A stretch of DNA of 64,000 bases, taken from the NCBI GenBank assembly GCA_948146395.1, contig OX411548.1, positions 36,588,912 to 36,652,911 on the forward strand, in the 5' to 3' direction. The number at the start of each line of letters is the position of its first letter. Within the stretch, counting starts at the first letter, position 1. Shown in pieces: positions 29,301-41,300 of the stretch. The stretch is from Fragum whitleyi. Taxonomy: Eukaryota > Mollusca > Bivalvia > Cardiida > Cardiidae. The notes below the pieces were generated by a model that had not been told where the DNA came from, made no database searches, and saw only the letters and a program-made list of their open reading frames with translations. A program made the translations under genes and the position numbers.

Positions 29301-32300
29301 AATTTTTTGGTCGCAAAGACAAATATCAAATTGTGGTAACTAGAGTCCTAGCAAGGATTTTATCAGTTTATCAGAATATTGTTATTCAGTTTAACCTTCC
29401 CTATCTCTGCCCATGATTTCCGATGTAATGTTCCAATTTTACAATAGGATTCATCCTTGTGACCAGACAAACATACAAACTTCTCAAGGGCAAAGCTTCC
29501 ATTACGCACATTACGCAAGTGCGTAATAGAAATAAATCCTCTTTCAAAAATGTCATTCGTGAATGATCATAACATCGAAACTACAGCTTATTTAAGCTGT
29601 AGTTACGATGTTTTGATTATTCATCAACACTCAAATCATTAAATAGGGGAACAGACTGAGGACATTCATCTTTTGTTACAGTCCACATTTCGACTTTATC
29701 CTATATATTCTTTGGTGGTCGCCTTCTAAGTGCGTAAAAATTTCAAATTCCTAGTTACGCCTATGCTTCTGACAAGTTTCATGAAGGAAACAAGGACATA
29801 GTTGCTAAGGCCCTTTTTACTGTGATTTCACTGTGATACTGTAATGGAATATTCTTAACCCTTGTCATGCTGAACCCAGAATATTCCTGCTTTGGCTGGA
29901 GCTATAGACCAACATCAGCCTGCACATAAGTACAGTCTGATGTTAGTCTACACCACCTGTGTCTAACTTTCAAACTAGAATAGTCAATAGATTTAGTTTT
30001 TCAAATAAAAATTGACCTACAGTGGGAACTTTCTGTGCTTTTTGCCCTTAGATTTTGATGAAAATTTTGAGCCAAAATTTATTCAGCATGACAAGGGTTA
30101 AGTTCCTAAGATTTGGCCAATTTTGTGGCCTCTTAAGTGCTTCTTAGGAACTCTTGATTAAAGCCCCCTTTCCTGCTTTTCCATTCCAGAAACCTTCCCA
30201 TTTACATGGAGTTCATATTTGTGACAAGACATGTATTCACCAAGAACCATGAAGATCTGGTCAAAATTGTGGCCCCAAGAGTGTTAAAAGGGTAATTATT
30301 AATTACACGAGATTGTTTGATTTACATGTAGGGTGGTTTTGAAAGAAACAGACTTGAATTTCATCCTACTGCAATTTGATATTTTTTTATTTTCATAAAT
30401 TTTCAACCTTTCTCTCACCATAACAACCAAAGTTATTGATGGAATTGAATTCTAGTTAAGATTACCAGAGATTGTTTGATAAACACTAAGGGTGGGTTTG
30501 AAAGCAACAGACTTTAATTTCGTCCAACTGCAATTTAATAAATGTTCAACCTTTTTTTTACCATAGCAACCAAAGTCATTGATGGAATTCGATTCATTTA
30601 ACATCTTTACTAAGCCTACACTTTAATAACATCCCTGACAAGTTTAAAATTGATTGGCCCAATGGTTGAGAAGAAGACAGATTTGTTCTAGGATTTTCAG
30701 CAATTTTTGACCTTTCCATTGCCATGGAAACTAGAGTTTTTGATAGAATTAAATTCTTTTAACAACTTGAGTAGAGCTTTACCCCAGGGACATCCTTGCC
30801 AAGTTTCAGCTTGATAGGCACAGTAGTGCCTGGGATAAGAGGTAAGTAATTAAGCTTATTTCAGAAGCTCTGTTACCACGGAAAAAGGAGTTTTTGATAA
30901 AATTGAATTCTTTTAATAACTTTTGAAGTGCTTCACCCAAGGATCATCCCTGCAGAGTTTCAGCTTGATTGGCCTAGAGGTTTAGGAAAAGAAGAATATA
31001 TTATAAGAATTTCAGCCATTTTCAGCCTTTCTGTTACCATGAAAACCAGAGTTTTTGATGAAATTAAATTCTTTTAACAATTTTTGAAGAGCTTTATCTA
31101 AGATTTTCTGCAATTTTTGGCCTTTCTGTTACCATGGCAATCAGAGTTTTTGATAGAATTAAATCCTTTAAACAACTTTCAAAGAGCTTCATCCAAGGAT
31201 CATTCCTGCCAAGTTTCAGCTTGATTGGCGCCGTGGTTAAGGAGGAGAAGATGTTTAAAGAAATTGTTGACGGACGGACAGACTATGCTCGTTGAGTGAT
31301 GACAATAGCTCACCTCGAGCACTTTGTGCTCAGGTGAGCTAAAAATCCCAGTGGCAGAAAATAAAGTCCATTTCAACATCTCCCAGACAAACACACCATA
31401 GCGATATGTCCATGCAGTATCCGCCTTATTTAACATAATCTCAAAAGATTGCTCTTTTTGGAAGAATGCATTACATATAAGTGTTAAATGTTAACTTACA
31501 ATAAGAGTAATTAAAAAAAAAAAGAAACAAAAAATCATTATGCTACACCAAGATATTGTCAAGGTTGAAAATAAATAGACCTATTTCACATAAGTCTGCG
31601 CATGCGCGGAAATCTCTCGACTCCGTCCCTTATACAAACGAGGGGGCATGTCATTTTAGTCCAGTAAAAGTTTATAGTAAAATAGTATATTCTAAACCAC
31701 AAAATACTAGTGGTTATAAACGATATCAAAGTTATTTTTACACATAATTAGAATGTAGTTTTAATGCTTAAATACTTCATGCCTTTTTTTGTCCTTTTTT
31801 TTTATTTTTTGCTTTTGATTAGCATATCTTTATCTTACTCTATTTAGCGTCCCTGACCTATGAAGAAGTATTTTGATTTTTTTATTATACTGACCTTTTT
31901 TAAAATTTTGTCTTCAAAGTTTCTCTATGAATTATTTTAATTCATACATCATTCCTTTTTTTATTCAGACTTTTCATTTATTTCGCTCTTGCATTAAAAT
32001 CCAAATATTACTAAAAAAATACGTAGCCTACTCAATCATTTCTTTTTATAAAATTATATAAATTTCTTTGAATAGAACATTTTTACCATCACATGGATAT
32101 CAACACACTGAGACAAGGAAATGTATTCTTGAAAACAGTAATAATAATAATAATAATAATAATAAAATAAACCATTGAGCGCATATTCCAACCAAAAACG
32201 CCACCGCCTTCAATATTTTTTTCTCTTTTTTTTGTGATATTGCGCTGTTGAAACTTCGTGGCAAAAAGGTAAAACTGAAACCAACATATTGACGATCTTT

Positions 32301-35300
32301 CACTTTGTGAATCATGATTGTGGAAAAGTAGGCCTATGTGAAATTTTTCCCGAGCAATATGAGTTTCTTTGTGAAAAATGTTATCTTTTTACAACAGTGT
32401 TTTTTTGTTGTTGTTGTTGTTGTTTGCACAAAAATTTTCATACTGAGGAAATATTAGATGGTAATAATAAATAGATAAATACGTCGTATTTTGTAAATAG
32501 CACAGAAAGACCAGACTTAGTTAAAGTAATGTTCATGTTATTTATCGGTTAGGGGGCCATATATCTAATACTCATTTAGAATCGTTAAAATATTTTAGCA
32601 CAAGCCCCTTGCAGCACTGTTGTTTTCAAATCGCTTGAAAAAACTTAAGTGTAAAAAAAAAAAACCATGTAGGGTTGACTATAATTTTTAATCTTCATGT
32701 TTGTTTATGAAAGGGTTTATCAATAGGCCATAAACCCCAGATCAAAGAGCGGTAAAACACTAAAGCAGCAGTCATAAGTTACAACATGTGCGCTAAATAA
32801 ACATTGTACTGGTGACAATTAAGCGTCGTATGTGACATATGGTATTACGTAATTGTTTTTAACTTCTATCACATCTTCATGATGAAGATATATTCAAAAA
32901 AGGTGTTTTTGTGCGTTCAATAATTCATGAATTTGGAAATTTAATTGGATTCGTAAGAGGTTAGTGTTAGAAAATGGCTGCGCGAAAAGAAAGATAAACT
33001 CAGTACTACAAAATACAAAATCATTAATTTCGAAACAGTAAATGCACGTTTCCAATGTATCTAAAAGCCCTTCCCAATATAAGTATGTGTTCAAATTTGA
33101 ATCAAAAACAAAATGAAATAGCAACTCGTAATAATAAACCTGATATTGAATTATTTCTCCCTTTTTCACATTATCTTTATCTCTCGATATGTTTTCGCTT
33201 TTTTTTTCGTAAGAGTAAAAAATTTAAACATGGGTCAAATTTGCATGCTGTCGTCTGTCGTTTCTGTTGTCTCTTTTTTATTATCTCTTTATTTTAATTT
33301 TCTTTTTATATTTTTTAGTTAATTAATTACGATCGATTTGTGACGAACAATTATGCTTTTACTAGTATTTAATTGATGAAAATGGATAGTCAAAATGAAA
33401 GAAATCCAAACAAACTATCATATCAAAGTGTTTTCTCAAAACGGTAGATTTTCAGTGAAGGATATCTGTTTCGACCGAAAAAATATATAACATCAAATAG
33501 AAAAACACTGAAGATTTATCTCTGCAATTTATTCCACCCAACTAAAATCAAACGAAGCTTTTTTTAATATTCAAAAATGAAAATTCATAAAAGCGGTCGA
33601 AGTAGTTTCTAATGACATTTAAGTATTGTATTGAATTATAAAAGTTTGATGATCTATTTTATTAATAGTTGAAATCGACTGATTTATTCGGATAAATTTC
33701 AATGAAATAAAGAGTGGGGAAAAGAAGGATGCCCCCTTGTTTGCATTGTTATGTCAGTGTGACTGAAGAGTACGCAAGGGAGATAATTACGTGAAATACC
33801 TCTATTAAAATTCACATAGACATCACTTCATACTATGTATGCTAGAAAAATTAAAAACCTATCATAAAAAGAAAGCCAGTTAGATGACAAATTTATATCA
33901 ACTTGGAACTTTTGTTTCACTAAATTGACCAATATGACTTCTTTGTGATGCTATTAGAAGTGCAACTAAAGTTTTAGAATTTCTGTAGACTTACAGCAGG
34001 TTGGCACCTCATCACATATCCCTGTCTGTCCCCCAGTTGTTGTGAAGCACCATAAATAATTCATAGGGATTCTAAAATACAAATGATACTGTGTCTTACA
34101 TTCCCCACAATTTCGTCTGTGTTATATGGATAACATTGAGCTCTCTGGACAATGCCTTAGCACATGGCTTAACACATAACGCCCTACAGGCATTATTTGC
34201 CATGTGCTAAGGCAGTTGCACCTTGTCATGCTGAACCCTGAATATTCCTGCTTTGGCAGGAGCTATAGACCAACATCAGCATACACGTATGTGCTGTCTG
34301 ATGTTAGTCTACACCACCTGTTTCTCACTTTCAAACTAGAATTCTCGATATATTTAGTTTTTCAAATAAAAATTGACCTACAGTTGGTAATTTCAGTACT
34401 TTTTGCCCTTTGATTTTGATAAAAAAATTTAGCAAAAATTTATTCAGCATGACAAGGGTTAACAGTTTTAAAGTTCATGACTTTCCAAACAGTTGTTGTG
34501 AAGCACCATAAATAATTCATAGGGATTCTAAAATACAAATGAGCCTGTGTCTGACATTTTCCACAATTTCATCTGTGTTATATGGATAACATTGAGCTCC
34601 CTGGACAATGCCTTAGCACATTGCTTAACACATAACGCCCTACGGGCATTATTTGCCATGTGCTAAGGCAATTGCACTTTATACCCCAATAAATGAAGTG
34701 AAAAAGACACTCACATCTATATATTAAAATATTCTCTTATTGTTAACAGAGACAATGCAATAGGTATGTAGCTTTCTGTTCAGGAAGTGGACCAGTTATA
34801 TTGCCAAACACATGATCTCTTGCAATTTTTAGAAAATCATTAGAAAATCTCTGTTAACACTTTTAAAGGTCACGACTTTACAAACATTGCAGAACTCCTA
34901 TAGGTCCACAACCTTAAGTGCACAATGAACACTGATCAGATTGTACAGTAACATCTGAGTATTTGTGTTGCTCACAAGTGAAAAAAGCAAATTCGTTGAA
35001 TAAATATCCCCCGCAAAACATATTTTCATTTTCAATGGAGTTAATATTAAACTTAGGTACAGGTTTTCTTTTATCTACATCAACCTAAAGTTTTCAAGAA
35101 ATAGCGCGGAAACAAAATATCACTCTGTATGTATATGGCTTAAACAGTCAGGGGCAGTAACTCTAAATTCCATGGATGAACCAGGTAACCCGGACGACAT
35201 GCACATGTCCTCTTTGTAGTGAAGCTGTGTGCCAAGTTTCATTGAAATACGGTCTATAGTTTTCAAGAAATAGCGGATAAACAAATATCAATCTGTATGT

Positions 35301-38300
35301 ATATGCTTTAAACAGTCAGGGGCAGTAACTCTAAATTCGGTGATTGAACCAGGTAACCCGGATGATATGCGCATGTCCTCTTTGTAGTGAAGCTGTGTGC
35401 CAAGTTTCATTAAAATCCGGTCTACAGTTTTCAAGAAATAGCGCGGAAACGAATATCACTATGTATGTATATGGCTTAAACAGTCAGGGGCAGTAACTCT
35501 AAATTCGACAGTTGAGACGGGTAACCCCAAAGCTATGCACATGTCCTCTTTGTAGTGAAGCTGTGTGCCAAGTTTCTTTAATATCTGGTCTACAGTTTTC
35601 AAGAAATAGCGTGGAAATGAATATCACTTTGTATGTATATGGCTTAAACAGTCAGGGGCAGTAACTCTAAATTCGACGGTCGAACTGGGTAACCCCGAGG
35701 ATATGCGCTTGTCTTGATTATAATGAAGCTGTGTGCCAAGTTTCATTGAAATCCGGTCTACAGTTTTCAAGAAAAAGCGCGAAAATGCATGTCGGACGGA
35801 CGGAGGGACGGACATGGCAAAAACAATATCCCTCCCGATGATTTCATCGGCAGGGGATAATTATTAAAAATTGTTGTGCAAAGGCTCAAATATAATTTCA
35901 ATGTTTGAGGTATGTATATATTGATGGCCCAGCGTGAAACAATTGTAAATGCCCATACATTTATAGGCAGTTACAATTGTTTTGCACAGATTGATTGATT
36001 GAATGGGGTTTTACGCCGCTTTCAACATTATTTCAGTTATATCGTGGCGGCTGGAGCACCTAACAATGGATTCCTGGTACTTCTCACACCAGTACTACCA
36101 CTACATCCTTTCCTAGCCTCCAGCTGCTATCTCACATAGGTCTACGATTATCGACTAATTGGTGAGAGACAAATAGTCGGAAAGAATGAGTGCCGCCGTC
36201 GGGGATCGAACCCGGGACCTCTAGTTTGATAGTCCGATGTGCTACCAACTGGGCTATGACGGGGGCCTGTTTTGCACAGAGCCATCAATATACTTATGAA
36301 TTAGGAAATATCAATTTCCCATCAGTATCAATTAACCCTATTTATTATTGGTTGCATGTGCAAATATTTCAGTACATGTACACTCAAAGCTATAAGAAGC
36401 CTAACCAAATGTCTACAAATATTTGTAATGACAATTTCTTGACCATTTATCATTTCATTTAGTTTTAACTTAAGCTGAATCATAGGTTTATGAGGGGAAA
36501 CTTCATTTCTAGGGAAAATATTCCCTAGATAGAGATTTGTCCAAGATGGACAGAAGAATGGATGACAGAAATTTGTCCAAAACAGACAGAAGAATGGATG
36601 ACAGAGACTTGTCCTAGATGGACAGAAGAAGGGATGATAGAGATTTGTCCAAGATGGACAGAAGAAGGGATGATAGAGATTTGTCCAAGATGGACAGAAG
36701 AATGGATGATAGAAATTTGTCCAAGATGGACAGAAGAAGGGATGATACAGATTTGTCCCAGATGGACAGAACAATGGATGACAGAGATTTGTCCAAAATG
36801 GACAGAAGAATGGATGACAGAGATTTGTCCAAAATGGGCAGAAGAATGGATGATAGAGATTTGTCCTAGATGGACAGAAGAATGGATGACAGAGACTTGT
36901 CCTAGATGGACAGAAGAATCGTTGATAGAGATTTGTCCAAATTGGACAGAAGAATTGATGATAGAGATTTGTCCAAGATGGACAGAAGAATGGATGATAG
37001 AGATTTGTCCAAACAGGTCAAATTGAGCTGTTTTTGCTCATGTCAGCAAAGGCACCCATAGAATTCAATAGAATATCAATGGCTAATCCGGAAACATTTG
37101 TATTTACCTTTATGTTGAAAGGCAGTTTCAGTTGTTTCATGCTGAGCCAGCAAAATTGATAGATGGACAGATGGACAAAATCATTGCACAGTTAAGGTTT
37201 TAGTATGCCATCAACAAAATTGGGTCCCAACTACCCAATAGAAAGGCTCACAGGGATCCTTGCTAAAGATTTGGAACCAGCTTCAAAAAAGAATTGAAGG
37301 CTGTTTACAGAAATTCTGGACTCACCTTTGTATTAAGTTGATAAAATAAATATTTGGACAGTCATCATTAGGTACTTGTGTACCCATGAATAACATGATC
37401 TCAGGTAACTGGGTGCAAAAATTGCACACATTCCAGAGTCTAGGCTACTTATGTGGGGGTCTCACACTCACTAAACCTACATCCCTTAATACCCTTACAG
37501 TAACTTACATGTTTCCAACACTGTCTTGAACTGTTATGTTTGGACTTCTGCAATAGCTGTTTGCAGCCAATAAACTACCATCAGGCATATCAGAATCTGC
37601 CACATTATAATAGCTTTCATTAACATCTGCCCATCTCTGGCAAGCCACACCATTTCTTGTGTACCATAGGTCACCCTGGTATGTCTTGTTGTTGGCCCGA
37701 GGGGTTGGCTGGCGTGGCAAAGGATTTGATTCTGAATAAAAGCAAAATCGGGGGATATTCAATTGAAAACAGCTGTATTTCGAGTAACCATGGTGAAATA
37801 CACGAATTATATAGTTATATATGTCCTGAACAATTATTAATTCCCAAAGCAAAAATCTGGGAATACTTTAACATAAATATTTGTGACCTGTCACTCAAAA
37901 AGCGACCTTCTGGGTAGTGCATAATGTGTTGACTCTAGTCTTCAGCCGGTGGAGATAAAAAAGCACAATAATTTTTGTAGACAGATAAAGTGTCACTCAA
38001 GGATCTTTCCAGTGAAATTTGGTTCATATCCATCGATTAGAAAAGTCACATATTACCATATACAGAAATTAGCCATGCCCATTAAAGCCTTGTTTTTCAT
38101 TGGACAAAAAATCTTTAAACAACTTTGATAGAGGGTCACCCAAGGATCATTCCTGTGAAGTTTGGTTGAAATTCATCCAGTAGTTTCTGAAAGATGATTT
38201 TTAAAGAAAAAGTTTTGGACAATAAGCACAGAAACACACATGACGGACACAGCGCCATGACAATAGCCCTAGTGGCCTTCGGCAAGTGGAGATAAAATTG

Positions 38301-41300
38301 ACCTTGACTTCAAGACTTAAGTAAACAAACAAGTTTACAGACAGAAACCACACCATTTGATGAATTAAGAATCATTTCTATGAAGTTTTGTTGATGGATA
38401 GTTTGGGAGGAGACAATATTTATTAATAAAGGACAGACAGACAGAGGGATACTGGACATTGATCAATCACAATAACTCACCTTTGACTAGAGGAGCTTAA
38501 AACCATTAGTGTTATCAGGTCGACAAAAGGGTGAAAATTGTTTTCAAATTATACCCCACTTTGCACATGCAAAGCGGAATATTATTTGCAAAATTTGCAC
38601 CCCTTTGTCATCCTGAATGTAGAGCTGAAAAAGATTGAAGCAAATACCAACCATCAGTTATGCAATAAGGAATTACACCGCAGCTTTCTGGAACAATGGA
38701 TCCACTGTCATTTACATAGCAATACAATTCTGGATAGTCTAGGTAAAAATCAGCACAATAGTTATTTTCTATGCCCGTATTTTCTATATTTCTCACTTCC
38801 TCCGACGCCCAGTTCAAGCAAGGATTCCCATATTTGGTCACTGATCTTCTGGAGTACACACTTTCAGTTGTTCTATTTGTTCTACGACATTCTTCAGGGG
38901 CAACAAAGGGCTCTGAAAAAGAGATTGTTCCAAAGATGTCAACTTTTTTTTTCATTGAGGTATGAAACCAAAGGGTGAAACTAATTGAGCTTCTGAAATA
39001 AGTATTTTTTTAGAAGTTTGACTTAACAACGTGACCTTCAGTTTGACAGATGACCCAACATAAATTTATGTGCATGGATGACAAGATACTTCATATGAGC
39101 AATGTAGATGTAAGAAAAAATGTTTAGTTTACAGATTTTTTTTTTCTTTGGGAGGGGGGGGGGGGGGGGTAGTGATAAATGATAAATGTTACAGATTGGA
39201 GTTCGATTTGAGAAAATAGACCCTGTGTGATGGATATTGATCAAATGTAATGTCATATCCAAGTATAAGAATTGTACCTCCAATATTTTTGAAGTTAAAA
39301 GAAGATTGTAATGTTTTGGCATCAAGTTTTCATGTTTTGGAGATATGAGTTACATTTTTTACCCAGACCTTCTCAGTTAGATCTTGTTGTAAGTTAGCTA
39401 CATACAAATTTAAGGGTTTTTTTTTGTTTCTTTGTTTGAATGGGTATTACGCTGCTTTCTACAATCTTTCAGTTATATCATGGCGGCTGGAGAACCTAGC
39501 AATGGATTCAAGGTTTTTCTCACATCAGTACCACCATGACATCAGTCGCCATCATAGTGTAGTTGGTAGCGCATTACACTTGCAATCTAGAGGTCCCAGG
39601 CATGATCACTGCCGGCAGCACTCAGACTTTCCAGCTATTTGTCTCCCACCAATCGGTAGATAATTATTGTGGACCGATATAGAATAGTAACCTGAGGCTA
39701 GGAAAGGATGTAATGGTGGTGCCTCTGTTGTTCTTCTGCTGTTTATGAACAAAGTTTTGGCAGTCAGTATTAAGTCTGATCTTAGCATACACTGTCTGCC
39801 TTGGTTTTTGTGGATAAAATCTTCAGGCAGACTTTTTGATGAGTCAACAAAATATGATTTTTTTATCATCATTTTAAGTCAGCAGGATACTGCAGGTTAA
39901 ATTGTGAAATATACTTGGATAACAGACCAGTGTTTTTATGTATGAATCTCCTTTTCAGAAATCCTGTGTCCACCACAAATCTTTGTAGTAGGTAGGATTT
40001 TACTAATCATGACAAGGGTTGGAACCTTGGTAAAACTGCATTTTATTTAAAGCGCTTAAAGCACTCAATACACTAATTGTGAGTTCATATTTATTGAAAC
40101 TTATATTTTGAAACTTTTCTGGTTTTAGAAAGAAAATCAGGATGTGTAAACTTATAAGGTCAGACTGCACATATTTGCAGGCTGATCTTTGTCTATAGCT
40201 CCTACAAAAGCAGGAATATTCCTGTTCAGTATGACAAGAGTAAAGGTACATACTTGTTACCCATTTTGTGAAGGTTAAGGCAGTTCCATCACCCCACTCA
40301 AATGTATCAGAATTATCAGCTATAAGGTCTATCCAAAATGTGCTTACACTCCTGAAATAAATAATGTATTTAGTCAAAACCAATTAGTTCTGTTGCAATT
40401 TTTTTACCATCAAGAATTGCCAGAAAGTAGCTGTGGCAGAGGGCAGGTTCAGAGTCTAATTCATAATTCAACCCACATTTAATATATGACAAACGCCACC
40501 AGAGAGAAATAGCCCTGTTCTTTATTCTTTACATTACACTTGTGTTCTAACAGTAATGTAATAACTATGCAAATGAGCTTAAAGCAAAGGGCTGCTCTAT
40601 TTTGATGCTGTAAAAATGACAGCATATTGGATGTGATGAAAATATCTTACACATAGAGTTATATGCTTAATGAGCAGATTCAGATGGCACAGTGCAATAT
40701 CTACTGACTATATGTTTATCTGTGCATAAAATCAGTTGCAATTAGGCAGTTAGGCAGTGAGTTGCTATACGAGAGTTGCCAGTAGGCAGTGAGTTACTAT
40801 ACGAGAGTTGCCAGAAGGCAGTGAGTTACTATACGAGAGTTGCCAGTAGGCAGTGAGTTGCTATATGAGAGTTGCCAGTAGGCAGTGAGTTTCTAAGAGA
40901 GTTGCCAGTAGGCAGTGAGTTGCTATATGAGAGTTGCCAGTAGGCAGTGAGTCACTATACAAGAGTTGACAGTAGGCAGTGAGTTACTATACCAGAGTTG
41001 CCAGTAGGCAGTGAGTTACTATATGAGAGTTGCCAGGAGGCAGTGAGTTACTATACGAGAGTTGCCAGTAGGCAGTGAGTTAAGAGTTGCCAGTAGGCAG
41101 TGAGTTACTATACGAGAGTTGCAATTAAGAGAATTCTTACAGGTAAGATGGGGTAATGCCAATCTAGTATCGTTATTTCTAAATTAACCCTTTTGTTGTG
41201 GGTAAACATAAAATCAGTTGCAATTAGGCAGTGAGTTGCTATACAAGAGTTACCAGTAGGCAGTGAGTTGCTATACGAGAGTTGCCAGTAGGCAGTGAGT

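Noticed and set aside
31200..31436. 78-codon minus-strand ORF
   Set aside because: It overlaps the tail of a family A-tailed element, and no domain or matching splice phase was found.
36562..37026. 154-codon repeat-protein ORF
   Set aside because: It is the 36-bp minisatellite read through; equally long frames exist on the other strand, and it lies in an intron.
38538..38978. 146-codon plus-strand ORF
   Set aside because: Antisense shadow of the K2 exon; the minus frame carries the kringle cysteines and splice sites.
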